A stretch of 64,000 nucleotides of DNA, taken from NCBI RefSeq assembly GCF_038002965.1, contig NZ_JBBOOE010000001.1, positions 2,833,001 to 2,897,000 on the forward strand, read 5' to 3'. The notes beneath the pieces are model-generated. The model did no database searches, was not told the DNA's origin, and saw nothing but the letters and a program-made list of their open reading frames with translations. Position numbers and translations under genes: made by a program. This document shows positions 18,095 to 27,240 of the stretch, one piece after another (the stretch's first letter is position 1; the number at the start of each line of letters is the position of its first letter). Source of the DNA: Robertmurraya sp. FSL R5-0851. GTDB lineage: Bacteria; Bacillota; Bacilli; Bacillales; Cytobacillaceae.

Positions 18095-18370
18095 CTAATT
18101 TTTTAGCTTATAGAACATTGCAATAAAGCCGTGTGGTTCTTCTCTCACCTTATAAGGAAACAATCCTTGATTCGTATGTAAATATAGAATTCCTAACTCT
18201 TCTGTCAATTTTCTAAAAGAAATATCATGAACATTGGAAAGTGAAAAAGTAGAAGCACTTGTAGTAATCTTATCTTTAAACATTTTTATTAATTGCTCTT
18301 GATGTAATACTACCTGTGTACCATCTACAATTTTTCTAGTTACAGTAAAATATCGCTGAGTCATAATCAC
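18095..18370 (-). CDS. Conserved-looking hypothetical protein, 91 aa
   Basis: This is a soluble, mixed alpha/beta protein with no signal peptide or membrane helix. A GTG start at 18370 lies 10 bases after AAGGAG; the ATG two codons later is also possible. It contains a central segment LSNVHDISFRKLTEELG followed by ILYLHTNQGLFPYKV, which reads like a small beta-sheet domain. I do not recognise the family. It forms its own unit with a terminator immediately downstream. Confidence 0.6.
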   Translation of the reverse strand: MIMTQRYFTVTRKIVDGTQVVLHQEQLIKMFKDKITTSASTFSLSNVHDISFRKLTEELGILYLHTNQGLFPYKVREEPHGFIAMFYKLKN

Positions 18371-18475
18371 AAGGAATGTTCTCCTTTTTTGTTTCTAATT
18401 ATTACATTTGTGTTTTCATTTACCCATTGAAAAGGTAAAATAGTACACATATTTTATCTTATTGGAGGATTTACC

Positions 18476-18973
18476 ATGTTGAACATTCGCGAAGCACAAA
18501 TTAATGATTTACCTATCCTTTTATCAATATATAATGAGGCAATCGTAAATACAACCGCCACCTTTGATCTAGAACCAGAATCATTAGAAAAGAGAAAAAT
18601 TTGGTTTGCCAAATACGGTGATAAATATCCATTAATTGTTTCTGAATGGAATGGTGAAGTGGTTGGTTATGGGAGCTTAAGTTCGTTCCGTGAAAAAGCG
18701 GCATTCAATTCAACCACTGAATTATCAATTTACATTTCTTCAGCGGCGAGAGGCTTAGGGATTGGCACAGCATTAATGTCTGAGTTAATTAAAAGAGCAA
18801 AAGAACAAGGATTCCATACAATGATCGGTGGGATAACAGCCGGAAACGAAGGAAGTATAGCCTTACATAAGAAGTTTGGATTTACATTAGCAGGACATTT
18901 TAAAGAGGTTGGGTATAAATTTGATGCTTGGCAGGATGTACTTTTCTATCAACTCATCCTTCCAACAGAGTAG
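18476..18973 (+). CDS. GNAT acetyltransferase of the YwnH/phosphinothricin type
   Basis: This 165 aa enzyme is expected to acetylate the alpha-amino group of glutamate-like compounds such as methionine sulfone or phosphinothricin. The N-terminus IREAQINDLPILLSIYNEA, the segment NTTATFDLEPES, the acetyl-CoA pyrophosphate loop ARGLGIGTALM, and GGITAGNEGSIALHKKFGF followed by GYKFDAWQDVLFYQ are all characteristic of this branch. It may protect against toxic amino-acid analogues. It is monocistronic with a GGAGG site. Confidence 0.88.
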   Translation: MLNIREAQINDLPILLSIYNEAIVNTTATFDLEPESLEKRKIWFAKYGDKYPLIVSEWNGEVVGYGSLSSFREKAAFNSTTELSIYISSAARGLGIGTALMSELIKRAKEQGFHTMIGGITAGNEGSIALHKKFGFTLAGHFKEVGYKFDAWQDVLFYQLILPTE

Positions 18974-18985
18974 AAGAAAAACTTT

Positions 18986-19014
18986 GAGAAAGGCTAGGAT
19001 TAGCCTTTCTCTTT
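18986..19014 (+). terminator. Intrinsic terminator
   Basis: GAGAAAGGCTA, a 4-base loop and TAGCCTTTCTC are followed by TTT. Confidence 0.8.
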
Positions 19015-19018
19015 CATA

Positions 19019-19219
19019 TTAGTATGACTTACTTGGATTGTTTAACACTTCGATGATTTTCGTTGATTGCTTCATTTCACTATGACATAAGGGGCAGCTT
19101 GGGCTTTCGGTGCTTTTAAAATTGTCACGAATCCAACACTTACAGCTTTCTGATGAGCAGATCCACACCTTTGTTTCTTCTTTCACAACTTCTTCTTGAT
19201 TTTTTCTTCCGAATCCCAT
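19019..19219 (-). CDS. ydjO: YdjO-family cold-inducible small zinc-finger-like protein
   Basis: This 66 aa protein has a charged N-terminus (MGFGRKNQEEVVKEE), then four Cys residues spaced as CSSESC...CPLC, suggesting a zinc ribbon. The composition and the WICSSESCKCWIRDNF segment match the YdjO family, first noted as cold-inducible in B. subtilis. Its function is unknown. An AGGAGGGG site precedes the ATG. The leader contains a strong hairpin, described separately. Confidence 0.8.
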   Translation of the reverse strand: MGFGRKNQEEVVKEETKVWICSSESCKCWIRDNFKSTESPSCPLCHSEMKQSTKIIEVLNNPSKSY

Positions 19220-19247
19220 ATTTCCCCTCCTAAAGTAGCTAAATAAT

Positions 19248-19313
19248 AAAAAATCCAGCTATTATAAAAAAGAAGACCAATCTATCACCCTTTTTATAAT
19301 AATTGGATTTTCT
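19248..19313 (-). promoter_or_regulatory. Terminator-like hairpin in the ydjO leader
   Basis: On the minus strand AAAATCCA..TTATTATAAAAA (about 19290-19313) is complementary to TTTTTTATAATA..TGGATTTT (about 19248-19271). The stem is followed by T residues, and the whole lies between a TATAAT box near 19333 and the ydjO start at 19219. It could act as an attenuator or RNA thermosensor. Confidence 0.45.
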
Positions 19314-19440
19314 ATTCCGCTTTTTATCCATTAATAATATTATACCACTGTTGTGAAAATTTGTATAGAAAACATTTTCCCAATAAATACTACGAAAGTG
19401 CATATACTAACATTACATTGTATACGAAAGGAGACTACCA

Positions 19441-19602
19441 ATGGATTATAGAAAGCAGAATAACTTCCAGGTTCCTTATAAAAAACAAACAACTAGTTAC
19501 GGAATTGAAGAGGAGATGAGTCTTCAATCTATTCAATTTGCCACAACTCTTAATACTTACTTAAATGAACGAATTGATTCAGAATACCAAGAGAACGACT
19601 AA
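19441..19602 (+). CDS. Small hypothetical protein, 53 aa
   Basis: The ATG follows an AAAGGAG site at the usual distance, and an intrinsic terminator follows the stop codon, so the unit looks real. The product is hydrophilic: a Tyr/Lys/Gln-rich N-terminus (MDYRKQNNFQVPYKKQ) and an amphipathic helix region (EEEMSLQSIQFATTLNTYL). There is no membrane segment or Cys. I do not recognise the family. Confidence 0.6.
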   Translation: MDYRKQNNFQVPYKKQTTSYGIEEEMSLQSIQFATTLNTYLNERIDSEYQEND

Positions 19603-19610
19603 CCCTTGTT

Positions 19611-19642
19611 CCCTTTAACATAATTATGTTAAAGGGAATTTT
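19611..19642 (+). terminator. Intrinsic terminator
   Basis: CCCTTTAACATAA and its complement TTATGTTAAAGGG are followed by AATTTT. Confidence 0.75.
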
Positions 19643-19735
19643 AATCTGAATTCACATTAATTTTTTTGTCGTACAAGCAATCCTTCATGAATACAATGTG
19701 TACGAGCAGTTGTATTTGATTGGAGGGAAATTGCT

Positions 19736-20362
19736 TTGGGTGTATTTTTCAGTTATGTGCTACTAGGTTTATCACTTGCTGCTCCAATTGGTCCCATTAA
19801 TGCTGCACAAATGGATAAAAGCATTAAACATGGCTTTTTGAACGCGTGGGTGTTAGGCCTAGGGTCTGTGATAGCAGACATTATTTATATGCTACTAGTT
19901 TTTTTAGGATTTTCTCAGTTCATTGAAATTCCTATTGTAAAAATGTTTTTATGGTTATTTGGATTTTTTGTATTGGTCTACACTGGTGTGGAAGGGTTAA
20001 TAGGTGCTGGAAAAATTGTCCTTAGCAATGGAAATAGGGATGCTTCTTTATCTAAATCTTTCTTCACTGGATTTTTCATGTCTATTTCTAATCCTCTAAC
20101 TATTTTATTTTGGTTAGGTATATATGGGTCAGTATTAGCAAAAACCACAACCATGTATGAACATACAGAGCTATTATACTTTAGCAGTGCCATCATTTTA
20201 GGACTTGTCATATGGGACGTGTGTATGGCAGCAGTTGCAAGCAGCTTTAGGAAATTACTTACAACAAAATTGCTAACAATAATCACGATTATTTCTTCTA
20301 TATCCTTAATTGGTTTCGGCTTATATTTCGGGTTTGAAGCGGTTAAAATCTTTATGAACTAA
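19736..20362 (+). CDS. LysE/RhtB-family amino-acid exporter, 208 aa
   Basis: LysE proteins export amino acids by proton antiport. Six hydrophobic helices are visible. The N-terminal signature GLSLAAPIGPINAAQMDKSIKHG and the central SNPLTILFWLGIY segment are typical. The TTG start at 19736 lies 8 bases after GGAGGG. It is monocistronic, and its terminator also serves the convergent permease gene. Confidence 0.9.
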   Translation: MGVFFSYVLLGLSLAAPIGPINAAQMDKSIKHGFLNAWVLGLGSVIADIIYMLLVFLGFSQFIEIPIVKMFLWLFGFFVLVYTGVEGLIGAGKIVLSNGNRDASLSKSFFTGFFMSISNPLTILFWLGIYGSVLAKTTTMYEHTELLYFSSAIILGLVIWDVCMAAVASSFRKLLTTKLLTIITIISSISLIGFGLYFGFEAVKIFMN

Positions 20363-20369
20363 AATAAAT

Positions 20370-20392
20370 GCCCCTAAAAATTAGGGGCTTAT
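20370..20392. terminator. Bidirectional intrinsic terminator
   Basis: GCCCCTAA and TTAGGGGC flank a 3-base loop between convergent genes. Confidence 0.75.
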
Positions 20393-21777
20393 TGCCGTTT
20401 ACGATAGTGTCGATGGCTTTTTATCTTACCATTGTGTGTGTTTATTTTTTTCTTTTTAGCTCGGCCTTTGACAAAATGAGAGATGATGTCAGCCAAAACT
20501 ATAATAAGCACTATTAAAAGACTGACAAACAATCCAGGTCGAGAAGAAGCATGTAATAACGTACCTGAAATAGCTAAAAGGATAAGTCCCAGCCCAATAA
20601 ATCTCTTAATATGGTCCCAGCGAGAAAAAGTAATGAGACGAGGAGCGGAAAATAAAACCAGGATCCAATTGTATAAAAGCATTAATCCGGCTGCTGTTGT
20701 AATATATTCATAAATGGAGTCCGGCATCAACCGCGCAGTGACGATGGAGGCAACCAAACCTGATATGGTGACCAGTAAAGCTATTGGTGGTACTTTTAAT
20801 TTCCCTTGCTTCGCTAATAATTTTGGAGCATCATGGTCGTCTGCCATTGTTACTAACATCGTAGTTATAGCGAATAACGATGCTGACATGGTGGAGAATC
20901 CTGCAATGATAAGAGCCCCATTAAACACATGTGGAACAAACCCTAAGTTGGCATATTCGTGAAGAGCACTAACAAAGGGACTTTTTTTATCGGAATGTTC
21001 TTGCCATGGTATCATTGTGACAGCTAGAAATATTGATATAAGGTAAATGGTTGTTAAGACGATGAGCATGATTTTCCCTGCTTTAGGGGCATCATCTTTG
21101 TTTTTCAAACGCGTGGCCATAATCCCCATAATTTCTATTCCGCCAAAAGCGTAAAATCCAAAAATTAGTGCAGACCATAAACCTTTTAATCCATTTGGCA
21201 ATATTTCATTTTTGGCATTAGGGAAATGATCAAATCCCTTCTGACCGTCAATCACTCCAGTTAAAGCAAGAATTGCTATAATTATAAACATTAAAATAGC
21301 GGAAATCTTTATCACACCGAGGAGATTTTCTATCTTCTCGAACCCTTTATTACCTAGAAGAACAACAATAATACCTAGAGCAGCAAAAAAAGCGGAAAAG
21401 ACCCATAAAGGGAAATTTGGAAACCAAAATTTAGCAAAGATCGAAAGAGCTGTAAGCTGACTTCCAGTTATCAGCATTTCTGACATCCAATATACCCATC
21501 CACTTGTAAATCCAGCCCATGGACCAAATGCCTTTTTCGCATATGCCCGAAATGATCCTTTTTGAGGGTCCTGAGCGGACATTCGTCCGAGAGAGTCATA
21601 AACAATATAAGTTCCTGTCCCTGCTATTAAAAAAGCCAATAGGACAGCTGGACCAGCCATTTGAATTCCGATACTTGAACCTAAAAAGAAGCCAGTTCCG
21701 ATAATACACCCGACTCCAATTAAGGCTAACGCATACCAGGAAAGTCCCTCTTCGTTTCCTTTTGTCTTTTTATCCAC
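20389..21777 (-). CDS. APC-family amino-acid permease, 462 aa
   Basis: This is a 12-helix amino-acid/proton symporter of the APC superfamily. The first helix carries the substrate-binding loop GVGCIIGTGFFLG, followed by the conserved helix-2/3 region. The C-terminal tail is strongly basic (KGRAKKKKINTHNGKIKS and following His/Arg residues). Substrate cannot be assigned. It is a single gene. Confidence 0.88.
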   Translation of the reverse strand: MDKKTKGNEEGLSWYALALIGVGCIIGTGFFLGSSIGIQMAGPAVLLAFLIAGTGTYIVYDSLGRMSAQDPQKGSFRAYAKKAFGPWAGFTSGWVYWMSEMLITGSQLTALSIFAKFWFPNFPLWVFSAFFAALGIIVVLLGNKGFEKIENLLGVIKISAILMFIIIAILALTGVIDGQKGFDHFPNAKNEILPNGLKGLWSALIFGFYAFGGIEIMGIMATRLKNKDDAPKAGKIMLIVLTTIYLISIFLAVTMIPWQEHSDKKSPFVSALHEYANLGFVPHVFNGALIIAGFSTMSASLFAITTMLVTMADDHDAPKLLAKQGKLKVPPIALLVTISGLVASIVTARLMPDSIYEYITTAAGLMLLYNWILVLFSAPRLITFSRWDHIKRFIGLGLILLAISGTLLHASSRPGLFVSLLIVLIIVLADIISHFVKGRAKKKKINTHNGKIKSHRHYRKRQ

Positions 21778-21859
21778 ATAATTCTCCCCTTTAATTACCT
21801 ATTGTTCGATGAACAGGAAAGAGTTATGTATCTATAGAACAAAATGTTTTTATGTATGA

Positions 21860-23113
21860 TTAAAGAGGTAGATTTCCTGTATAAACAGGCAAATAAATAA
21901 GAAAGCGGGTTCCTAAAGGACTGCTTTGAACATTCATCGTTCCATGATAGTTTTCAATGATTTTCTTTGAGACAGAGAGACCTAATCCAGTTCCCTCATC
22001 CTTTGTTGTGAAGAAAGGATCAAATACATGTTGGAGTAGGTTAGGCTCAATCCCAAGACCATTATCAACGAATTCAATGAATATTTTTGATCCTATCAAT
22101 TCGGTTGAAATCATGATTTCCATTGTACTATCATCCTTGGCTTGCAAGGAATTTCTATATAAATTAGAGAAAACTTGGAATAACTCTTCTCGATCACCTA
22201 CAAAGAAACTACCTGCAGATTCCTCACTAATTTTATATGTAATATTCACATTATGAAGCAGAGCATCACTGTTAAGAAAATGACCAAGGTAATCGATAAA
22301 GAAATCTTTCACCTCCAAAATTTCTCTCTTAACCGTACCAGGCTTCGAAATACGCAGAAAGTCGGTTATTATTTTGTTTGCGCGATCAATCTCTGGAATA
22401 AGAAGTGACTGAAACATCTCCGCAGTCTCCTCATCCACTCTCCCCTGTAACAATTGTAAAAAACCTCTTACAGTCGTTAAAGGATTTCGAATTTCATGAG
22501 CGATTCCCGCTGCTATTCTACTTGCTAAAGTTTGTTTTTCTGCTTCCTTAATATGATTTAAGAATCGAAATACACCAACGACGCGTTCAATCTTTCCTTC
22601 ATAGTTCTTAATTAGTCTTGTATTAATAATGCCGTAATTTTTATCTAATATTTCTTGATTAATAATTGGCATACCCGTTCGTAACGTCTCAAGCATTTTG
22701 ATTTGTTCATCCGGAATCTGGAGTAGTTCTCGTAAATGCTTGCCAACTACATTTTCACGATCAACATGTAAATCGATTGCGGCCTGAGCATTGCAAAGAG
22801 TGACTATTCCTTCTGAATTAATAAATACAATATGATGCGGTACTACATCTAATATTTCATTTAGAAATATCTCAATTTCTTCAAAAGGAACCCTATGAGT
22901 AGAGGTGATCTTTAGCTCTCTATTATTTGCTGTTGAATTTTTTATTAAATTTACGTTTTCATCCTTAGTAAGCTTCATTCTTAATTCCGGGTCACTATAT
23001 GTAAAAGAAAAAGGCAGTAAAGACACAAACCTTTTGTAAAAAGACAATTCTTGCTTTAATTGTTCCATTTCTTTTATGTTATGATTAATTATCAAATGAA
23101 ACTCTCCTAGCAT
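21860..23113 (-). CDS. Orphan PAS histidine kinase of the sporulation-kinase type, 417 aa
   Basis: This soluble kinase has an N-terminal helical region, one PAS domain (about residues 75-185), a HisKA domain with phospho-His206 in AHEIRNPLTTVRGF, and a HATPase domain with the G2 box DEGTGLGLSVSKK near residue 380. There is no transmembrane helix and no adjacent response regulator. That layout matches the KinA-E kinases, which feed the Spo0F phosphorelay, so a sporulation role is inferred. The start is uncertain: ATG 23113 has AGGAAG upstream, while a TTG seven codons later has GGAGAG. Confidence 0.82.
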   Translation of the reverse strand: MLGEFHLIINHNIKEMEQLKQELSFYKRFVSLLPFSFTYSDPELRMKLTKDENVNLIKNSTANNRELKITSTHRVPFEEIEIFLNEILDVVPHHIVFINSEGIVTLCNAQAAIDLHVDRENVVGKHLRELLQIPDEQIKMLETLRTGMPIINQEILDKNYGIINTRLIKNYEGKIERVVGVFRFLNHIKEAEKQTLASRIAAGIAHEIRNPLTTVRGFLQLLQGRVDEETAEMFQSLLIPEIDRANKIITDFLRISKPGTVKREILEVKDFFIDYLGHFLNSDALLHNVNITYKISEESAGSFFVGDREELFQVFSNLYRNSLQAKDDSTMEIMISTELIGSKIFIEFVDNGLGIEPNLLQHVFDPFFTTKDEGTGLGLSVSKKIIENYHGTMNVQSSPLGTRFLIYLPVYTGNLPL

Positions 23114-23220
23114 GTAATGTTCTTCCTATTATTATACGCTTAGTACCTACTTATGAAAACTGCTTTTCCATCCAACAAAATAAGGGTATACTAATACAAG
23201 TTACAATCAGGAGGTAAAAG

Positions 23221-23517
23221 ATGAAATTCACAGAATATACAGTTGAAAAAGTTGAAGACCCATTCAACATACTAACAGGAAATCGATATGAATTCTTGAT
23301 CGATTTTACTGTGGAAGAAGAGGATGAATTGTACCGAGAACAGGGGCTTAAGTTAAAGGTCCTATATATTGTTGACGACAATGGTCCACGTGTTTCACAT
23401 TATCACATACTAGAATCAGACACAGAAAAGGTGCTGGAATTTGACTTAGAAGATGAAGAGATAAAACTGCTTCAATCATTTTGTAAAGAGCATTACCTAG
23501 AAGCTGAAGAGGAGTAA
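23221..23517 (+). CDS. DUF6509-like small acidic protein, 98 aa
   Basis: This is a small, acidic, soluble protein beginning MKFTEYTVEKVEDPFNILTGNRYEF, with a central FTVEEEDELYREQGLKLKVLY segment and an acidic C-terminus. The start pattern matches the DUF6509 family of Bacillus as far as I recall. The function is unknown. An AGGAGG site lies 8 bases upstream. It is transcribed divergently from the histidine kinase. Confidence 0.65.
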   Translation: MKFTEYTVEKVEDPFNILTGNRYEFLIDFTVEEEDELYREQGLKLKVLYIVDDNGPRVSHYHILESDTEKVLEFDLEDEEIKLLQSFCKEHYLEAEEE

Positions 23518-23535
23518 AAAGAGCAATCGCTCTCT

Positions 23536-23943
23536 TTACTCCTCTTCTACTTTTTTACCATCTTCAACAATATGATACATTAAATGCGCTAAATGGTGAA
23601 TGGGCCCATACTCTTCTTCAGCGTCTTCCCCCTCACCATTCTCTTCGTTGTACTCTAAATCATTTAAATGAAGTGCTGCAAACTGATAAAAATCCTTAAG
23701 TTCGAACGCATAGCAACCACTAGGCTCTTCACTTTCTTCTTCATAGTAAAGAACCAGATATGATTCTTTCCCTTCTTTATCAACTGCATCAAAATAAACA
23801 AAAAAACCGATATTTGTATCTAATTCAAATAAATGACGCGTGCCACCTTCTGTTGCCAGGTGAAAATCTTCTTCATTCAGTTTATTAACTACCATCTTAT
23901 CCACTTGATCTTCTTTATGGAAATTTACTGTGAATGATTTCAT
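23536..23943 (-). CDS. Acidic hypothetical protein, 135 aa
   Basis: The start at 23943 is fixed by AGGAGG 6 bases upstream. The product (MKSFTVNFHKEDQVDKMVVNK...) is strongly acidic, with runs of Glu/Asp at residues about 75-115 and near the C-terminus. It has no membrane segment and no recognised motif. It lies just downstream of a cold-shock gene and its terminator. No family is assigned. Confidence 0.6.
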   Translation of the reverse strand: MKSFTVNFHKEDQVDKMVVNKLNEEDFHLATEGGTRHLFELDTNIGFFVYFDAVDKEGKESYLVLYYEEESEEPSGCYAFELKDFYQFAALHLNDLEYNEENGEGEDAEEEYGPIHHLAHLMYHIVEDGKKVEEE

Positions 23944-23970
23944 TTTAAACCTCCTATTTGTTTCAGACAC

Positions 23971-23995
23971 AAAAAAGAGCTCTAAAAAGAGCTCT
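23971..23995 (-). terminator. csp terminator
   Basis: On the minus strand AGAGCTCT-TTTT-AGAGCTCT is followed by TTTTTT, 10 bases after the cold-shock gene. The following gene's ribosome site lies just beyond it. Confidence 0.75.
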
Positions 23996-24005
23996 ATTGG
24001 ATCCA

Positions 24006-24206
24006 TTAGATTTTATTAACATTAACAGCTTGTGGTCCACGCTGTCCTTGTTCGATATCAAAGCTAACTTCTTGACCTTCATCAAGAGACTTGAAGCCTT
24101 CGCTTTGAATTGCTGAGTAATGTACGAATACATCCTCTCCACCTTCAACCTCAATAAATCCAAAACCTTTTTCTGAGTTAAACCATTTTACTTTACCAGT
24201 TGCCAT
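24006..24206 (-). CDS. Cold-shock protein (CspB/D type), 66 aa
   Basis: This is a single cold-shock domain that binds single-stranded RNA and DNA and melts RNA structure. Both RNP motifs are intact: KGFGFIE (about residues 13-19) and VFVHYSAI (about 26-33). AGGAGG lies 9 bases before the ATG. It lies between the helicase gene and an acidic hypothetical gene. Confidence 0.95.
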   Translation of the reverse strand: MATGKVKWFNSEKGFGFIEVEGGEDVFVHYSAIQSEGFKSLDEGQEVSFDIEQGQRGPQAVNVNKI

Positions 24207-24306
24207 GTAAAAAATCCTCCTAAAATTTAAAAGCTCTTATTAATGATACCTTGTATCACATTTATATATTGCCTATTTTTTTGAATTTCAATCATAAAAA
24301 TAGAAA

Positions 24307-25755
24307 TTATTTTTGTTTTGCTGGTTTTCTGTTACGAGATCCTCTATCATCTCTGCGGTCTTTCCCTCGGAAATCCTTGCTTCTTCCACGGTCATTTGAG
24401 CGTGGACGGTCTCTAAAACCAGACTTTGGTTTACGTGAACGAATTGGTTCTACCGCTGTTAGCTTAATTGGAGTAACATCAGGTTCCTTAGTCAAAAGCT
24501 TTAATGTTGCAGCTAGTACCGTTACAGAGTCAATATCTTCTAATAACGACTCAGCAGCACGTTTGTAATCAGAGTAATCGTTATTTTCAATAACCTTCAT
24601 AATTTTGTTAATGGTAGCTTCTTGGTTTCCAGCGATTACATCCTTATAAGAAGGAATTGGCTTTTTAACCATCTTTTTCTTTGTTACTTGCTCAATAATT
24701 TTCAAATGATCAAGTTCACGCGGGGAAACAAATGTATAAGCTAGACCCTTCTTCCCAGCACGTCCGGTACGACCAATTCGGTGTACATAGCTCTCTGGAT
24801 CCTGTGGAATATCAAAATTGTACACGTGTGAAACCCCACTAATATCTAGGCCACGAGCAGCTACATCAGTTGCTACCATGATTTCAATTGTTCCATCCTT
24901 AAATCGACGAATAACTTGGTCACGCTTGGATTGTGGAATATCACCATGGATTCCTTCAGCTGAGTAACCGCGCTTGATTAACCCTTCAACCACTTCATCT
25001 ACACGCTTCTTTGTTCGACCAAATACAATCGCAAGTTCTGGAGATTCAATGTCGAGTAAACTTGTTAACACATCAAACTTTTGTTTTTCATGTGTTTCAA
25101 GATAGAATTGCTCAATATTTGTAACTGTCATTTCCTTTGCTTTCACTTTTACAAGCTCAGGATTTTTCATGAATTTTTCTGCAAGAGTTTGAATTCTCTT
25201 AGGCATTGTAGCTGAGAAAAGTAAAGTTTGGCGTTCTTCAGGAATATCACTTAAAATTCTCTCGATATCTTCGATGAAGCCCATGTTTAGCATTTCATCT
25301 GCTTCATCTAGGACAACCATTTTAATATTATTTAGACGAATTGTTCTTCTGTCTAAATGGTCAATTAGTCGTCCAGGTGTTGCAGCAATGATTTGTGGTC
25401 GGTTTTTTAATGATCGAATTTGGCGATTAATATCTTGACCACCATAAATCGGAAGTGTACGAATTCCTTTTACTTGCCCAATTCGGTTTAATTCTTCAGC
25501 CACCTGAACGGCTAGTTCACGTGTAGGAGCTAATACAAGGCCTTGAATACCCTCTTGTAAATCCATCTTTTCTAGTAATGGAACACCAAACGCTGTTGTT
25601 TTTCCTGTTCCTGTTTGCGCTTGTCCAATCATGTCTCTTCCTTGAAGAGCGATCGGAATCGCTTGTGCTTGTATCGGTGTTGGTTCTTCAAACCCCATAT
25701 TGGATACTGCTTTTTGTAATTCACTACTTAGACCAAAATCTGAAAATGTTGTCAA
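24307..25755 (-). CDS. cshA: DEAD-box RNA helicase CshA
   Basis: CshA unwinds RNA in ribosome assembly and the degradosome, especially in the cold. It is a 482 aa protein with the Q motif (GFEEPTPIQ), Walker A AQTGTGKT ending near residue 53, PTRELA, DEAD at 151-154, SAT, and [11 protein letters not shown]. The C-terminal tail is rich in Arg, Gly, Asp and Ser (about residues 430-482). It starts with TTG 10 bases after AAGGAGG. It stands between two cold-shock genes, which supports a cold-adaptation role. Another Csh paralogue cannot be excluded. Confidence 0.9.
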   Translation of the reverse strand: MTTFSDFGLSSELQKAVSNMGFEEPTPIQAQAIPIALQGRDMIGQAQTGTGKTTAFGVPLLEKMDLQEGIQGLVLAPTRELAVQVAEELNRIGQVKGIRTLPIYGGQDINRQIRSLKNRPQIIAATPGRLIDHLDRRTIRLNNIKMVVLDEADEMLNMGFIEDIERILSDIPEERQTLLFSATMPKRIQTLAEKFMKNPELVKVKAKEMTVTNIEQFYLETHEKQKFDVLTSLLDIESPELAIVFGRTKKRVDEVVEGLIKRGYSAEGIHGDIPQSKRDQVIRRFKDGTIEIMVATDVAARGLDISGVSHVYNFDIPQDPESYVHRIGRTGRAGKKGLAYTFVSPRELDHLKIIEQVTKKKMVKKPIPSYKDVIAGNQEATINKIMKVIENNDYSDYKRAAESLLEDIDSVTVLAATLKLLTKEPDVTPIKLTAVEPIRSRKPKSGFRDRPRSNDRGRSKDFRGKDRRDDRGSRNRKPAKQK

Positions 25756-25907
25756 AGTTTTTTTTCCTCCTTAATTTTAAACACATATATCATTATTTTG
25801 TACTTAGAATTATATTTTAAAGTTTTTTTTTGTAATTTTTTTTGAGTGAAGGAATGATCGCGAGAGAATAAAACGGAGTTAATTATCATGGTTTCATTCC
25901 AAAGAAA

Positions 25908-25937
25908 AAGGTGATGCTTATATCAATGCATCACCTT
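25908..25937 (-). terminator. csp terminator
   Basis: On the minus strand AAGGTGATGC and GCATCACCTT flank a 10-base loop and are followed by TTTT. Confidence 0.8.
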
Positions 25938-25952
25938 AAATGACTCAATATA

Positions 25953-26153
25953 TTAAGCTTTTTGAACGTTAGAAGCTTGTGGTCCACGGTTTCCTTCAAC
26001 GATTTCGAAAGTAACTTCTTGGCCTTCTTCTAAAGTTTTGAAGCCTTCTGATTGGATTGCTGAGAAGTGTACGAATACATCTTGACCTTCAGCTGATTCG
26101 ATGAATCCGAAACCTTTTTCTGCATTAAACCATTTTACTTTACCTGTGTTCAT
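25953..26153 (-). CDS. Cold-shock protein, 66 aa (second copy)
   Basis: This cold-shock domain protein is about 80% identical by eye to the copy at 24006-24206. RNP1 (KGFGFIE) and RNP2 (VFVHFSAI) are intact. GGAGG lies 8 bases before the ATG at 26153. A strong sigma-A promoter lies about 160 bases upstream, giving the long leader typical of cold-shock mRNAs. Confidence 0.95.
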   Translation of the reverse strand: MNTGKVKWFNAEKGFGFIESAEGQDVFVHFSAIQSEGFKTLEEGQEVTFEIVEGNRGPQASNVQKA

Positions 26154-26340
26154 GTGTAAAACCTCCAAAAAATTGTTCACCATAAGTACTAAATATATAG
26201 ATCAAAATCGTAAAAAGCCGTAACTAGCAAGGAAGGGAAGAAAATCGACCACATCCTGCAGTTACGACCACTTAACCAAAAATATATACCGAACTTTATA
26301 GCGTTAAACTCATATTAATCCAATATGCCGAATAAGTCAA
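26154..26340 (-). promoter_or_regulatory. csp promoter and long 5' leader
   Basis: TTGACT (26335-26340), 17 bp, TAATAT (26312-26317) is a near-consensus promoter. The leader is about 150 nt and contains GTAACT paired with AGTTAC across about 45 nt, near 26218-26270. Such leaders act as cold-responsive switches in other csp genes. That role here is inferred. Confidence 0.6.
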
Positions 26341-26381
26341 GAAGATTAATTGGATTGAACTACTTCATTTTCTGCTTTTGA

Positions 26382-27221
26382 CTACAACGTGCGCTCCGCT
26401 GAATCAACTGTATGCTTTAAAAGCATAGCAATTGTTACTGGACCAACACCACCAGGCACTGGGGTAATAGCCGATGCTTTCTCAAAACATGAATCGTATT
26501 CTACATCTCCAATGTTTCCTGGGTTATAACCAGCATCTAAAATCACTGATCCTTCCTTCACCCAATCACCCTTAATAAAGTTAGGCTTACCTACTGCAGC
26601 AACAACAATATCAGCTTGTTTCACAATGTCTGGTAAGTTGTTTGTATATGAATGGCATGTAGTTACCGTAGCATTTTCATTTAATAATAAAGCCGAAACT
26701 GGCTTACCAAGAATTGGACTTCTCCCAACAACTACGGCATGCTTTCCTTGTACAGGAATTCCGTATTCTTTAATAATTGTTAAAATGGCAGCTGGCGTAC
26801 AAGAAGGAAATACACCAAATCCTAATGCTGTTTGTCCATAACCAAAGCTAGTTACACCATCAACGTCCTTTTCAATGCTGATTGTATCGAACGCCTTTCT
26901 TTCATCAACATGCTCAGGCACTGGGTGCTGAAGGAGAATACCATTTACATTCTCATCGTTATTTAACTCGGTAATTGTGGCCAAAAGCTCCTCAGTAGTT
27001 GTGGTAGCTGGTAAATGAATTCTTTTTGAAACAATCCCTAACTTCTCACATGCATTTCCCTTCATCTTCACATATGTTGCAGAAGAAGGATCATCGCCAA
27101 CTAGAATGGTTGCCAAACAAGGAGTAACTCCCGCTTCCTTGAGCTTTTCCACTCTTTCCTTAAGAGAATTTTTAACTTTGTTTGCTACCATCTGACCATC
27201 CAAAATAACAGGTTTCGTCAC
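26382..27221 (-). CDS. folD: Methylenetetrahydrofolate dehydrogenase/cyclohydrolase
   Basis: FolD interconverts 5,10-methylene-THF, methenyl-THF and 10-formyl-THF with NADP. It is 279 aa, the standard length. The catalytic Lys is in SATYVKMKGNACEKLGI (about residue 54). The conserved LLQHPVPEHVD, DVDGVTSFGYG, the NADP loop VVGRSPILGKP and the end PVPGGVGPVTIAMLL are all present. It is controlled by a ZTP riboswitch, linking one-carbon supply to purine synthesis. Confidence 0.97.
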   Translation of the reverse strand: MTKPVILDGQMVANKVKNSLKERVEKLKEAGVTPCLATILVGDDPSSATYVKMKGNACEKLGIVSKRIHLPATTTTEELLATITELNNDENVNGILLQHPVPEHVDERKAFDTISIEKDVDGVTSFGYGQTALGFGVFPSCTPAAILTIIKEYGIPVQGKHAVVVGRSPILGKPVSALLLNENATVTTCHSYTNNLPDIVKQADIVVAAVGKPNFIKGDWVKEGSVILDAGYNPGNIGDVEYDSCFEKASAITPVPGGVGPVTIAMLLKHTVDSAERTL

Positions 27222-27240
27222 GTTAACCCCTCCATATATT

